A DNA stretch of 64,000 bases from Corylus avellana (GCF_901000735.1 NC_081546.1:24093009-24157008); one strand, 5' to 3'. Shown: positions 9,236 to 23,352, counted from the first letter of the stretch. The notes: generated from the letters alone by a model not told the origin. Made by a program: numbers and translations.

Positions 9236-11289
9236 AAACAAGAGCACTCGTATCCACTGTAGTAAATATGTTTTCTATTTTAGTTATCAACTTTTTCAAA
9301 TTACTTACATTCGATTCTGTGTTTTAGCTATTGAATTTTACTATTCTATTTTTAAAATTTTTTCTCAAGATTTTTTTTTAATATGGAGATGAGAGAGAAT
9401 GTTAGAGATTAAAAAAATACTTGGGTTTACATTTGGTGAGTAACAATGGTGAGAGGTGAGCATTGTAGCAGCTCGCCAAATATTTTTCCAAATTACTGAG
9501 GCGAATGTAGCATTTTCCTCACATTTTACCATCTTGGCCGGCCATAATAACATTAATTTTTATCTGAACTATTCAATTTTTTTTTTTGAGAACTTTCAAT
9601 AGACCATTTCAAAGAAATAACTTAAATAGTTAATTACTAAGGAAAGCTTTCCTGTTTTGGACTGTTGCTTGATTGTTCCAAAAATTAGTCATGTTAATTT
9701 AGCAACTACAAGAAAATAAATATATGCCCAAATAAACCCTTGACCAAGGCCAAATAATTTATTTTCCATCTTTAACTACCGGACATTAATGGGGGAGTCC
9801 TATTTATGTAATAGTCTATCATGAGGAAGACATCATAATTCAATTCAGGCAATTTCTAATCAAAGTTATCTTGTCATCAACATGCATATCTTTAAAGTAA
9901 GTAGGAAAAATAGTTGTTTAGACAAAAAGAAATAATATGAAAAAGAGTTGTCTTGGGTCCAATTTTGTTGAGATTGTGACATTTATCTCGTAACAAGACA
10001 TAAGTAACACGTGTCCCACTCTTCAGGTATAGTTTCAACCGGAATTGGACCTAAATCGAATTAAGTGAAAAATATTCTTATCCTAAAAACTTAAGCTTAT
10101 AATAAGAATATGTAAATTTAATTATTTATAATACTTTAACAGTATCTAACATGATTTTTCTGTATTAAAATATCAGTGGTTGTTACCGAAATTATGCCAC
10201 ATTACTTCTTTGAGATAAACAATATTTTAATGATATAATAGTGGAGACAATTCACATTATATTTGTGAAAACTCATGTCTAATATTTCTGAGCTATGAAC
10301 TGTTACCTAAAGCTCATTACATAAACTAGTTATGTGATAATTCACTTAGTAAGTCATGGACTTACACAGTTACTTTCCCTCCACCTCCCAAATACTTAAG
10401 TGTTTTGTGGTTTAGCAAGTTTTCGGATCATAGAGTGTGAAAATTCCTAGGATGCAGACGCCAAGTGAATCACTTGCATTATGATCAGGTTTGGGTAGAT
10501 ATTCGTTTGATGTTTATAGAATGTTGTTGGAAGCTCAAAGTCTGTAATTTATGATACATATTTCCATTCATGGATAAGTATACTTGTAGCAATCTCAGAT
10601 CTTGTATTTTCGATTTTTGCATGTTCTTACTTTGATTAGTTAATTGGTCCGTAGATATTACCAGTAGTACTCTCCAAGTTGATCAAATTTAATCAATGGT
10701 AAATTTGAGAGCGTTACAACCTCTGTAGCATAAGAATGTTTTCATTGGCTAAAGATATCTCACATAAGTTTTGGTGTTTTCATATTGATATCCTACCGAT
10801 TACTACTGATGGATAACTTGGAGTAGGGATTTTGTTTAGTCTATTCGTACGGACTCAAGAATAGGTTTATGGGTAAGGCGTTTTAGTTTTTGTTGAACTC
10901 TTTTCGTTGTGTGCAATCCAAGGACTCGCGTATTCATGTAGTGTTGGTACTTAGCCTTTTGCTTTTATTTATTTATTATTTTTATTTATAGATGATGAGT
11001 GGCACTTGTTAACATGGATTGTCATTGGATTGCTGATGCGGTTATTGACGTACGTGTTATATAAGATATGCGTGGCTAGATGACAAACTGTTAACTTTGA
11101 CGGTAAAGTAACAGTATGACTTATTTATAATATAGGCAAAACATAATGATTTTATTCTTAAAATTAGAAACCCATCGACTAAATCAAAATTTGATGAAAA
11201 CCTAAGGGATAAATATGATTTTTTCCAATAATTATTGGCAAAGTACTGAAAATCAAAAATCAAAAAGCTCAACTATATATCAAAATAAA
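9236..11289. other. Intergenic, no gene seen
   Basis: AT-rich sequence with only short chance frames and no domain I recognise. It is duplicated at about 18975-21033. Confidence 0.55.
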
Positions 11290-11449
11290 GAGTAATGTTA
11301 GGAATCATCTTTTTATCCTTCTAAAGTTGATGTGGCTTTTAAAATCACCATTGAATCAAAATTCAACTATAATTCATCTAAAAGTCAGTAGTGACTTTAA
11401 AAACCACATCAACTTTAGGAGGATAAAAAGATGATTCTTAGCATTACTC
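11290..11449. mobile_element. 160-bp MITE with 29-bp TIRs (copy A)
   Basis: The left end is GAGTAATGTTAGGAATCATC and the mirrored right end is GAGTAATGCTAAGAATCATC. Inner words (aagttgatgtggctttta against taaaaaccacatcaactt) extend the inverted repeat to about 55 bp. The flanks share AAAATAAA with a one-base offset, compatible with an 8-bp target duplication. No coding capacity. Confidence 0.7.
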
Positions 11450-11498
11450 AAAAATAAAGAGCTAATTAAAATTATGTAATACCTATCCAAAATTAAAT

Positions 11499-11598
11499 NN
11501 NNNNNNNNNNNNNNNNNNNNNNNNNNNNNNNNNNNNNNNNNNNNNNNNNNNNNNNNNNNNNNNNNNNNNNNNNNNNNNNNNNNNNNNNNNNNNNNNNN
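11499..11598. other. Assembly gap of exactly 100 N
   Basis: One hundred N is the usual placeholder for a scaffold gap of unknown size. The duplicated segment's left copy ends, and its right copy begins, exactly at the two gap edges. Confidence 0.98.
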
Positions 11599-11599
11599 G

Positions 11600-11766
11600 A
11601 TGCCAGTTTCACAGCACTATGGATATGGGGTTGGGGCCTCAGATTTGTCAAATGGGTTTATGAGATCAAGGAGTAGAAGGAATATGAGGGCACCAAGAAT
11701 GCGTTGGACAACCACTCTTCATGCCCGTTTTGTCCGTGCTGTAGAACTCCTTGGTGGCCATGAAAG

Positions 11767-11800
<34 letters not shown>

Positions 11801-12497
11801 GTACTACTTGTTTTGCTAGATTTTCTTCTATTTTCTTAACCTGCAAGGATTTTCTTCTTGAAGTATTCTTTTAATAGCTGCTTGTGTTGTTGGGTTTTTA
11901 GGGGCTACTCCAAGGTCAGTTTTAGAGCTAATGGATGTCAAAGATCTAACTCTTGCTCATGTCAAGAGCCATTTACAGGTGCAGCTGAAAAACACTCATC
12001 TCTCTCTCTCTCTCTCTCTCTCTCTTTGTCTTCCCAAGTGCTGACTACTTTAGAGAGACAGAGAGACAGAGAGAGAGAAAAAGTAGCCATCATTTCTCAA
12101 TAATAGAAGCAATTACTGAACTTACCAAACATCAACCTCGTGGGAAAAACAGCATTTTTCATTAAAGAAACCAAACAAATTCCAGAAAGCAAAGCATCTT
12201 ATTTGTTTGTCTTTTTTTTGTTGATTGGGATTTTATTACATTTTCTCCCATCAAGAAATTGTTTTTTTACTTCTGTTTATTTATTGCTGTTTTCTTGTTT
12301 TATATTTGGTTTTGCTTGGCAGATGTATCGAACTGTCAAGAACACTGAGAAACCTGCAGCTTCCTCAGGTAATTCATATTGCCTTAGCCATCTTCCTCCC
12401 CTTTATTGCTTATTAATTCCCTGACTTCCGCTACAAGTTGTAATTATTAAAGATTCTCTCCATCGTTTTGCTTTATGCTATAAATATAAATGCAGAC

Positions 12498-12534
<37 letters not shown>

Positions 12535-12857
12535 TGCACCAATAGAGGACATGTTTAATAAATATTAAAGCTTCCACATTTAAAGCTTTTGTAACTCTTG
12601 GTTCTTTTTCTGTGTGAGATGTAGAATATTAGTTCAAGTGTCAACATATATACATGTGATTAATTAAAATGCAATTTATAAGACGTAAGAGAACTCCAAA
12701 TTAATTAAGTAAAAAGAATTCATTTGAATGCATATTACGATCTTAATTGACCTAATCTTTGGAGGCTTAATTGTATATATCAGATGGATCAGGAGATGAA
12801 GATTTCTTGAGCACAACACCAGCTCCACATCAAAACGACAACTGTTCAAAAAGGTAA
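11600..12857 (+). CDS. Truncated KANADI-like, GARP-domain-only mini-protein (copy B)
   Basis: Exons are 11600-11765, 11902-11978, 12323-12368 and 12784-12857, giving about 120 residues. It differs from copy A by one extra codon (RRNMRAP here, RRNRAP in A), an in-frame 3-bp difference, so this copy keeps the RNMRAPRMRW sequence of the intact KANADI. All splice sites are intact and the frame ends at the TAA that overlaps the exon 4 donor. Its start codon is two bases inside the gap edge, so promoter and 5' UTR are unseen. If the two large copies are alleles, this is the second allele of the same locus rather than a separate gene. Confidence 0.52.
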
Positions 12858-13030
12858 TTAACTCTGAATCTGTTTAAACTCAATTTTTAGAATATTAATT
12901 AAACTCGATTTGAAAAATTGATAATTTAACCTGGCATATATATGATTTAACATTAGAAGAAAATTTAAAGAACTGAATTGGAATAAAAAGAAGGCAAGAA
13001 TCCACCACTTTTTAAATCAATTTCAAGTGA

Positions 13031-13039
13031 TAAAAATTA
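13031..13039. other. Empty target site for the 916-bp MITE
   Basis: A single TAAAAATTA sits in the sequence context that in copy A is split and duplicated around the element at 2390-3305. It fixes the element boundaries and shows that copy B represents the pre-insertion state. Confidence 0.92.
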
Positions 13040-16000
13040 TTTTATTACATTAACCGCAACAGTTAAAAAATTGCATATACCACCTCCTATATATAATTAA
13101 GCTGATAATAACCCAAATGGCATTTGTGAAAATCCTTCCATGGGTCATACTGTCCTTTTAGTCTGAATAGTTCATTAGAATGTACACGTCCCCAGAAATG
13201 ATAAAATTCATTATTCACTACAATAAAAAACAATGATTTTGTGACGTTTCAATAGTAGGGATTTTTTAAAACGTAACACCTAGGGGTGACATGCAAAAAA
13301 ATAAAAAGGTCACTCCTTATACGAGTGACGTTTAACAAATGACATGTTGTCCTAGTGTGACCTGTCACTGTTTAAACGTCACTCTCAAGGGGTGACGTGC
13401 TGAAAGTGGGTCGCACGTCACCATGCAAAAATGAATGTAAATGAATGAATGAATTCACCATTAAATTTGTGAGTCTCATCTCTATCTTTATAAAGTAAAT
13501 AAATGAATTCACCATTAAATTTGTAAGTCTACAAATCTAATGATTAATTTATATAAAAGATGGTTGAGAGAATGATGTGTAACATGTCTAGTCACGTCCC
13601 TTAGCCTACTTAAACAAGAAAATCTATAAAGACCTGAACATTATCGAGCCAAATCTTTTGGTTGATTCATGCATTTTTTTCTTTTTTTGTACTTGTTCAT
13701 CTGTCCATATATGCATGTGTGTTCTTTGTGGACTTCTTGTTTTTCAGCTAAATATTATTGAAACCATCTTTTGAAACAAAGATTTTGGCAGTCACTACTG
13801 TTCTAGATAGTCTACTAACCATCTTATTACTTTCATCTTAAATAATTAAGCGTTAGTGCATGCTACCTAATTCATTGTCAAAACACAGGGAAGCAACATG
13901 AGCTACATAAATGTAATACTTTAAAAGGGCAAGTCAATGTTATAATTAGAATGCTTTAAAATCACTTAGATAACCTAATTTCACTTAATATAAGTAATTA
14001 ATATAGGACTTAAAACCCATGTAACGCCTTCACAATTCACCCACCCAATATGAGTCCTATACTTCTTTTGTCTTGGATATGATTATTAATTTGTCCTTTT
14101 TATTCTTTTTGGCCAACAAATAATTCCAAATTTGTACATTGTTGTGTATGGATCAGCAGAGGTGGTATTCCAATACTATCTAAACTTTGATCATCAACCA
14201 ATTAAGCAGTAAGACTTGAAATCAACAGCTAGCTATAGCCGACGATCGAGCTTGTCGCTGACTTAGCTAGGGTCCCTCAATTTGTTGTTGGAATGTGAGG
14301 GGGCAGTCTATAATATTATTTTAATTTGCTGAATACAGTGTTATGCTGATGTGGGTTGATGCCACAATGTAGCTATCTAGGTTTTCTAGCTAGTGTAAGG
14401 GTGTTTTTGTGATGAGTGTGAGGGTGAATGGGTAAGAAACTTACATGTTTTGTTTAGAGACTGTGTTGTGATGACAACTTTTTATTGCAATATTAATTAT
14501 GAACTTTCTATGTAATGATATTATTTGGTTTGAGCACATGTTTTGTTGTAGTGATGCAACTTTTAATGGATCATGCAATGATGCAGTAAGAGCACAAATG
14601 TCCTAAAGGAATTGGCCAAAAAAAAAATTAAAAAAATTATCAACGACGACTTTAAATTGCCTTGCTAATATATATACCCATATCTGCAACGACTAACAGA
14701 AGTCATCGCAAATATATACACTTGTGTTACGAATCTCATATAACCAAAATTTTTAAATAAACCCCAATAAATTATTGGGGTATGGGTAAAGGGCTGAGAA
14801 ATATAATTTCTTAGCGCATGCCCTTTGTGCCAAGAAAATGAACTCTTCCTTGCGAATGCCCCATGTGCTAGGAAGATGAACTCCTCTTGGCCTGGCGCAT
14901 GCTCTTGTGCCAGCAATAATGCATCTTCCAGGGGGCATGTGCCAAGAAGAGTGCATCTTCCTAGCGCGTGCCATTAAAGCACATGAGCATGTGCCGTAAA
15001 ATTTTAATTTTCCTGACGAATGAGCATATGACATTAAAGTTTTAATTTTGCTAGCGCATGGACATCGTTGCATATACAAAGAATATGCTAGGAAATGTTA
15101 GGATCATATTTCTTAGTATTTATTATGTGATTCCTAACATTTAAGAAAGCCACAAACACACCTTCCTTTTTCTTTTTTTCTTTTTTGTGGTGAAGTGATA
15201 ATAGTTTTTAATTTTTAGCATATTTTGTCTAAGATGCTAGCTTCTCTTAATTTCTAAAATGGGACTCCTGCCACAGTACTAAACGCTGTTGAAGTGTGTG
15301 TTGATAGGCCCCCGTAAACAAGAATTCGTATCCTAAGAAACTACCCAAAAGCAAATATTTCTGTGTAGATAGAAGAAACAACCCCCCTCTCTTTCCCCCT
15401 TCCAATGAAAAACCAGCAACATTGAGCATTTCTAACCAATGTTCACTCTTGGACATGGCATTTTCCTTTTCCTTTTATGCTCTTTATATAAGCAAAGCAT
15501 AATACATTATCTCTATATTGCACAATGTGCTTTGTGAATTTCTTTGTAAAACTCTTAAGTGCTTTTCTTCCCCCTTTTTAAATTTGCAGGAAGATGTGAA
15601 CAAATACACATTTTGATTAAAAGGTTGGGAGATGCCTATGTTTTAGACGTAAATGGGATTGAGTTGGTGTGGATAGTGCCCAACACCACGTGCTACATTA
15701 ATTCTTCTTCAATTCCTCGGTTGTGATTTCATATGTAATATAAATATAAAGACATAAAGAGTCCTAATTAAATGGTGCAGGTCTGCACGTGCAGCCAACT
15801 TTAAATACACTTGACCCCAACTATGACAACTTTTGCGTTTTAGCTTCCAATTAAATAAAGTTCAAAAAATTATGTTCAACTTGTACAAAGTTACAAACTG
15901 TCAAATTGTGACAACTTATTCCCTCCTAATTGTTTCCGTCCTTTTAGATCGAATGTCAGTCATCTTTAAGGAATAGCTCAATCAGTTTCAATCGGTTAAA

Positions 16001-16352
16001 AACCACACTTCATAAAGCAGAAGTCTCTAAATTGAATCTCCTTCCTCCCTTTTTCCCCCTTTTGTGAGCATGTCGAAAAAGTTTAAAAAAAAAAATGATC
16101 GCACATGACTTTTAGCCATCCTCTCAAAAATGCACCAGAGGGTAAAATGTTTAAAAAAATAAAAATTCTTTCTTTTTTATTAAAAAAAGAAGAAAGTTAA
16201 ATACAATATTAAAAAAAAAAAAAAAAAAAAAAATGTGGCTCAATTAATACCACCCCAAATGGCGGAATGGGGTGACTGAAACAACCCTCAACACATTTGG
16301 GGTGGCTTAGTCACCCCAACACAGTCATAGGGGGTTGAGCCATTCCCTATTC

Positions 16353-16386
<34 letters not shown>

Positions 16387-17494
16387 TTTCAATTCATTTT
16401 TAGGAATTTAGGTAGTTAAAAATCATGTGTGTTGCACGTAATTGGTCCTAATTAAAAGACAAAAAAGTTAACGGAGTGACTAATTTGCCACAATTTGATT
16501 ATTAAAGGGTCGGATTGAATGTCACTTTTTAAACTTTAAAAGTTAAAAGGTAAAAGTGGTTATACTTTGAGCGGTTAAATCTAATTTTTCCAATCGAACA
16601 TATAAAATATTATGAAAATTATTAAAAAACAGAAAACCAATATATATATATAAAGACACTCAATATGACCCTTTCATCCACCAGATCCATCATCTTCATC
16701 AATTAAGAAGTGTAATTTTGAACTCCTCCGACAGAAATGGGATCGGCCGGCCGGCAGCACACAGACTCTTTCATTCGCCGATGATGTATATATAGAGCTA
16801 GGCAGGAAGCCACTTGATCTCACCACACCAGCTGTTCCATTACAGCACGATTGACTCCACGTGATATATCATGTCACCTCCCGGAGACCAATCAATGCTT
16901 TATACGATGCATTAAATTAGCCAGCAATAACATATATCTACTTGAATTGAAGTGAGAAAAGAAAACAAAACTTCACAAACCCACATGCAGATGACACAAC
17001 CAATGGCGACATGAGTCACATCACAGGAGGAGAAGAAGAAGAAGAAGGATCCCTCTCCATTTCTTCAAATGATCATAATATTCATAATACATATTTTCCA
17101 TGATATTGATGGTGTATCTAATGATTCGTTTGGATTTAAATGCTTCAAAAATCGAGCCAATGGGCTGATTGGGCTCAATAGTTCAGCCTAGATTGGGCTA
17201 AAAGGGTCAAGCCAGCCATCTGGTATGCCACAAACTTAATTTGTATGATTTGTTTTCGTTCTTTGGCTGAAAATGCTTATATATATTACAAAAGTGGTCT
17301 TGAAATTTAGCACTATATATTTGCCTAAATGAGTTGTACGTGTGTCAGAGCATCACCAATGAGCTCTTTATTATGTGTTTTTAGCCAAAATTTAGAGAAT
17401 AGTCTAGAAAGCTCTAATTTATCAAACTCTCCATCATTTCTCCCCAATTTAGTTTTTGTCAGAATCTCTCAACATATTTATGCTAGTTTTTCTT

Positions 17495-17987
17495 TGGAAA
17501 AACTTCATTTTTGACTCATGAATTATCACCCGTTTTGACATGCCCTCCTCAAACTTCAAAACCTCTCAATTTGGACATTGAAACTTTCAATTACAGTTAA
17601 TTTGAACTACTCCGTCAGATTTTAAACGTTAAAAGTTAGACAATAACGTTTATACTCCTGACTTTTTTATAAAATTTCAAATTTACCCTTAATTTCAAAT
17701 TAAAAATTAATATATATATTATAAAAAAAAAAATCACAAGGTGACCAATGGTTGGGCCACCGTGTGACCCATTTTTTTCAAAAAAATTTTCTTCAATATT
17801 TTTCTTTTTTAATAAAAAGAAAATTAAAGGGTAATTTTGTCTTTTTAGGGGTTTTAACGATAGAAATTGACGAAGAAGTTCAAATTGACTGCAATTAAAA
17901 GTTCAGGAATCCAAATTAAAAGGTTTTAAAATTTCAGAAAGTATATCAAAATAAGTGGTAATTCATGGGTCCAAAGTGAAGTTTCTT
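17495..17987. mobile_element. Nested TIR MITE, 493 bp (copy B)
   Basis: Same length and ends as 7749-8241, again flanked by (G/A)TTTTTCTT. It lies inside the copy B version of the larger GAGCATC-type element (about 17347-18181). Confidence 0.58.
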
Positions 17988-18839
17988 ATTTTTCTTAAGT
18001 CATTCATTATTTTATTATTTTCATTGTTTTCTCTCTCCATATGTGAACTTAAAAGTCTTTTTTTTTTCTTATTTAATTAAAGTAAATTAATATTTAAATA
18101 GCTTAATATTTGGTGCTTGTAAAAAGTAATTTTTTTAACTAAAATTTAGCTAAATTTTAAAAAACTAATTAGTGATGTTCTTATGAACAAACATCCCTCA
18201 TCATGTTAGGCTTTTAAAGAAGCAAATAGGGGGAGAGCACAGGAGAAGCCAAAGAAGTCTTCTCCAACTAATTAAACCCTTTCTTCAGTATTCCATGTGA
18301 TGTGAGAGCTCAGTCACCACAACCAGTTTTTACATTTAAGTTTTAACTCTCTCTCTTCTCTCTTTTTGGGGCGGTGGCCCTTTGCCTCGGGCTAAGAGGG
18401 AAAAGGAACAAAAAGTCAAATAAAAACTTAAAATCCCAAATAAAGGCAAAGCAAAACCACCCATTTCACCATAAAGCAAGACATGAGGGGCTATCATCGT
18501 AGCCAACTAGGGCTTCTTTTTTTGTGTCAAAAAAGATGGTTGGAATTGTTGCAGAAAAGCTTTTCTTTCTCCTCTACTCTCTTTCAATCATAAAGCAATC
18601 GATTGCTAAATCATTTCTCACTCATCTCTTTTGTACTACCTCTTACTATTCCCTTGGAATCTGCGCATTTCTTTGTGTGTGTGAAAGAGAAAGAGAGTAA
18701 CACAACTGGAAATAGAAGCACTGATTGAACTGGAAATGGATTTGAGTACACTGTAGGCACAAAGTAAACATCTTGAGTTGCTTTGATTGTCTTCTTTTGG
18801 TGGTCTGCTAGAAAATGTCTTTTTTTTTTTTTTTTTTTC

Positions 18840-18874
<35 letters not shown>

Positions 18875-21033
18875 AGGAAAAGGGAAAAAGAGAATGTGTT
18901 AGCAAAAGAGACCCTTTTTCTTTGGTAAAGCCATTATATAATATGGATGCATTTGCTTGATAAAAATAAATTCAAGTGAAACAAGAGCACTCGTATCCAC
19001 TGTAGTAAATATGTTTTCTATTTTAGTTATCAACTTTTTCAAATTACTTACATTCGATTCTGTGTTTTAGCTATTGAATTTTACTATTCTATTTTTAAAA
19101 TTTTTTCTCAAGATTTTTTTTTAATATGGAGATGAGAGAGAATGTTAGAGATTAAAAAAATACTTGGGTTTACATTTGGTGAGTAACAATGGTGAGAGGT
19201 GAGCATTGTAGCAGCTCGCCAAATATTTTTCCAAATTACTGAGGCGAATGTAGCATTTTCCTCACATTTTACCATCTTGGCCGGCCATAATAACATTAAT
19301 TTTTATCTGAACTATTCAATTTTTTTTTTTGAGAACTTTCAATAGACCATTTCAAAGAAATAACTTAAATAGTTAATTACTAAGGAAAGCTTTCCTGTTT
19401 TGGACTGTTGCTTGATTGTTCCAAAAATTAGTCATGTTAATTTAGCAACTACAAGAAAATAAATATATGCCCAAATAAACCCTTGACCAAGGCCAAATAA
19501 TTTATTTTCCATCTTTAACTACCGGACATTAATGGGGGAGTCCTATTTATGTAATAGTCTATCATGAGGAAGACATCATAATTCAATTCAGGCAATTTCT
19601 AATCAAAGTTATCTTGTCATCAACATGCATATCTTTAAAGTAAGTAGGAAAAATAGTTGTTTAGACAAAAAGAAATAATATGAAAAAGAGTTGTCTTGGG
19701 TCCAATTTTGTTGAGATTGTGACATTTATCTCGTAACAAGACATAAGTAACACGTGTCCCACTCTTCAGGTATAGTTTCAACCGGAATTGGACCTAAATC
19801 GAATTAAGTGAAAAATATTCTTATCCTAAAAACTTAAGCTTATAATAAGAATATGTAAATTTAATTATTTATAATACTTTAACAGTATCTAACATGATTT
19901 TTCTGTATTAAAATATCAGTGGTTGTTACCGAAATTATGCCACATTACTTCTTTGAGATAAACAATATTTTAATGATATAATAGTGGAGACAATTCACAT
20001 TATATTTGTGAAAACTCATGTCTAATATTTCTGAGCTATGAACTGTTACCTAAAGCTCATTACATAAACTAGTTATGTGATAATTCACTTAGTAAGTCAT
20101 GGACTTACACAGTTACTTTCCCTCCACCTCCCAAATACTTAAGTGTTTTGTGGTTTAGCAAGTTTTCGGATCATAGAGTGTGAAAATTCCTAGGATGCAG
20201 ACGCCAAGTGAATCACTTGCATTATGATCAGGTTTGGGTAGATATTCGTTTGATGTTTATAGAATGTTGTTGGAAGCTCAAAGTCTGTAATTTATGATAC
20301 ATATTTCCATTCATGGATAAGTATACTTGTAGCAATCTCAGATCTTGTATTTTCGATTTTTGCATGTTCTTACTTTGATTAGTTAATTGGTCCGTAGATA
20401 TTACCAGTAGTACTCTCCAAGTTGATCAAATTTAATCAATGGTAAATTTGAGAGCGTTACAACCTCTGTAGCATAAGAATGTTTTCATTGGCTAAAGATA
20501 TCTCACATAAGTTTTGGTGTTTTCATATTGATATCCTACCGATTACTACTGATGGATAACTTGGAGTAGGGATTTTGTTTAGTCTATTCGTACGGACTCA
20601 AGAATAGGTTTATGGGTAAGGCGTTTTAGTTTTTGTTGAACTCTTTTCGTTGTGTGCAATCCAAGGACTCGCGTATTCATGTAGTGTTGGTACTTAGCCT
20701 TTTGCTTTTATTTATTTATTATTTATTATTTATAGATGATGAGTGGCACTTGTTAACATGGATTGTCATTGGATTGCTGATGCGGTTATTGACGTACGTG
20801 TTATATAAGATATGCGTGGCTAGATGACAAACTGTTAACTTTGACGGTAAAGTAACAGTATGACTTATTTATAATATAGGCAAAACATAATGATTTTATT
20901 CTTAAAATTAGAAACCCATCGACTAAATCAAAATTTGATGAAAACCTAAGGGATAAATATGATTTTTTCCAATAATTATTGGCAAAGTACTGAAAATCAA
21001 AAATCAAAAAGCTCAACTATATATCAAAATAAA

Positions 21034-21193
21034 GAGTAATGTTAGGAATCATCTTTTTATCCTTCTAAAGTTGATGTGGCTTTTAAAATCACCATTGAAT
21101 CAAAATTCAACTATAATTCATCTAAAAGTCAGTAGTGACTTTAAAAACCACATCAACTTTAGGAGGATAAAAAGATGATTCTTAGCATTACTC
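21034..21193. mobile_element. 160-bp MITE with 29-bp TIRs (copy B)
   Basis: Identical in length and ends to 11290-11449. Confidence 0.7.
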
Positions 21194-21325
21194 AAAAATA
21201 AAGAGCTAATTAAAATTATGTAATACCTATCCAAAATTAAATATTATAGAGGAAAATTGACCTTAAACAAATAAGAGAGAAAACGAAATTCAGATAACAA
21301 AGTGGATAAGAATCAATGTAATTCT

Positions 21326-21685
21326 TAGGGGTGAAATTAATGCGGGCGGTTATTAACGGCCCGCTAACCACTAATCGTACTAACTACTACCGCTTTTAAA
21401 GGCGATTAGGAAAAATTGTTATGGTTAGCGGTTTTAGATTTTGAAAAAACTGCTAACCGCATATATATATATATATATATGAAACAATGTCGTATGTAGT
21501 AGGTTATTATTATATTACCATATAAATGACATCGTTTTGTTTTTTGTTTCTAATTTTTTTTTAAAAAATTTCTTTTAAAAATTGATTAGCGGTTATTAGG
21601 GTTATTAGCCGCTGACTACCAGTTAACCATCTAGGCAGTTAGCGAAGACAGTTAGTAAATTTTACTAACTGCCTTTTCACCCCTA
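21326..21685. mobile_element. Non-autonomous hAT-like element, 360 bp
   Basis: Ends are TAGGGGTGAAA and TTTTCACCCCTA, with ggttagcggtt / aaccgctaac words mirrored inside. The TIR style matches the element at 59267-59928. The 8-bp target duplication is not clean: gtaattct lies directly to the left, while ctaattct lies five bases beyond the right end. A (TA)n run interrupts the middle. Confidence 0.6.
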
Positions 21686-22162
21686 GACTACTAATTCTAA
21701 TCCTGATGTCCTAAAGCCCATGGTAAACTCTAACATTTAATTAGCCTATTATATAATTCCAATGGTTTCTTCTTGATTTTCTAACCCAACTCATGTGAGA
21801 TAATTATTTTAAAGTGTCAATCAGATTGCATCTTTGTTTTAACTCAATTTATGTCACTCATGCATGTATTTATTTATTTTAACATGTCCATGTACAAGGA
21901 GGGAGGGGAAAAGGGTAAGAAGAATTGGATTTAGTGACCTACGCTTCATAAGGGGTGGTCCCCAACTAATTTTTTCATCTAATTAAACTCAAATAAATCT
22001 CCAGAACTTCCATCATGGTGTTTATATATACTCTACAACAGTTATGAGAAAAAGAAATTAATATTTAATATATATACAGAATAGGATCATCTCTATTTTA
22101 TTGTTATGATTTAAAGTTTACACATTTAACGATATATATGATGCTACATTATTTTTTCTTCA

Positions 22163-22921
22163 GTGTCTAATAGTTCTTTTGATTGTATTTCATGTCAATT
22201 TGGTAAACAACCGGCTTTGCCATTTAATAATAGTGAGTCTCATGCTAGTACTTCTTTTGATTTAATTCATTTTGATGTTTGGAGACCTTCTCCTGTTGCT
22301 AGTATGAGTGGTTCACGTTATTTTATGATTTTTGTTGATGATTTCTCTCGTTACACTTGAGTATTTTTAATGAAATCTCGTTCTGAATTATTGGATATTT
22401 ATCATACTTTTGTCAAAATGGTTGAAACCCAATTTTCAAAACTCATCAAAGCTTTTCGTTCTGATAATGCTTTAAAATATACTTAGCATGATTTTCAAGC
22501 CATTCTCAAACATTATGGCATTGTTCCTCACTTGTCGTGTCTAGGCACCTCACAAGAAAATGGTCAAGTTGAACATAAACTTAGGCACATTTTAGACATT
22601 GTCCGTGCTCTTCTCATTTTCACATATGTTCCTACCTCGTTTGGGGTGATGCCACTCTCAAGGCTGTCTACACTATCAATAGGTTGCCTACCCCTATCCT
22701 TGATAATTGCACTCCTCACGAGCGGTTGTTTGGCTCTATCTCTTCATATCACCATCTTTGTGTCTTTGGTTCTACCTGTTTTGTTTTACTCTAGCCTCAT
22801 GAGTGCACCAAACTTGAGCCTCGTTCTCGGTTGTGTTGTTTTCTTGGACGTGGAGTGGAACAAAAGGGCTACTAGTGTTATGATCCTGTGTCTCGTCATC
22901 TTCGCATCTCCCGTCATGTAA
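22163..22921 (+). pseudogene. Copia integrase remnant
   Basis: The frame starts with CISCQFGKQ, the end of the pre-integrase zinc-finger region, and continues to FDLIHFDVW and FMIFVDDFSRYT, hallmarks of the integrase core. After a stop and frame changes, ENGQVEHKLRHILDIVRALL marks the part after the third catalytic acid. The FRSDN block that should precede the active-site glutamate has become FRSDNALKYT followed by a stop. It is not functional. Confidence 0.82.
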
Positions 22922-23352
22922 TTTTTTAGGAGCATCGACTATTCCACGAAATTGAAAAATTCAGCATGCCATCCTTCCCTCTCTTTACTACCCTTCTTGA
23001 GATTCCTCTTTCTTTAACTCCCACTAGCAATGTCTTGCTAGAGTCTCTCTTGCTCGAACAGTAGTCATTAGATGCCCTTTACACCATTTCATTTGCGTCC
23101 CGAGGTTCTATTCCATCCGAGGATCCGGTCTGCACTCCACCACTTGACATTCGCCGATCCACCCGAGTAAGATCTCTCCCATCCCATTTACAAGATTTTC
23201 ATTGCTTTCATGCCTTAGCTACCTTGCATGAGCTCCACTCCTTTCGTAAGGCCTCCACTAATCCTCTTTGGCAGGTTGCGATGAAAGAGGAACTTGATGC
23301 TTTACACAAGAACAATACATGAGATCTGGTTGACTTACCTCTTGGAAAATCT

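Larger units (their letters stand above)
958..11498. repeat. Large near-identical duplication, copy A (left of gap)
   Basis: This 10.5 kb segment is repeated almost base for base at 11599-21242. Copy A ends exactly at the first N of the gap and copy B starts exactly after the last N. Differences are few: a 916-bp MITE plus its 9-bp target duplication only in A, a ~28-bp indel near 3610, a 3-bp indel in a coding exon, and microsatellite lengths. The pattern fits two haplotypes of one locus placed in tandem, but a genuine recent duplication is not excluded. Confidence 0.93.
11599..21242. repeat. Large near-identical duplication, copy B (right of gap)
   Basis: Matches 958-11498 at an offset that begins at 10641 and falls by about 925 after the missing MITE. 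Its last shared base pairs with the last base before the gap. It carries the same KANADI fragment, MITEs and repeat blocks as copy A. See copy A for the differences. Confidence 0.93.

Noticed and set aside
22532..22921. 129-codon frame as a separate gene
   Set aside because: After the first ~30 codons it is an out-of-frame reading of the decayed copia integrase.
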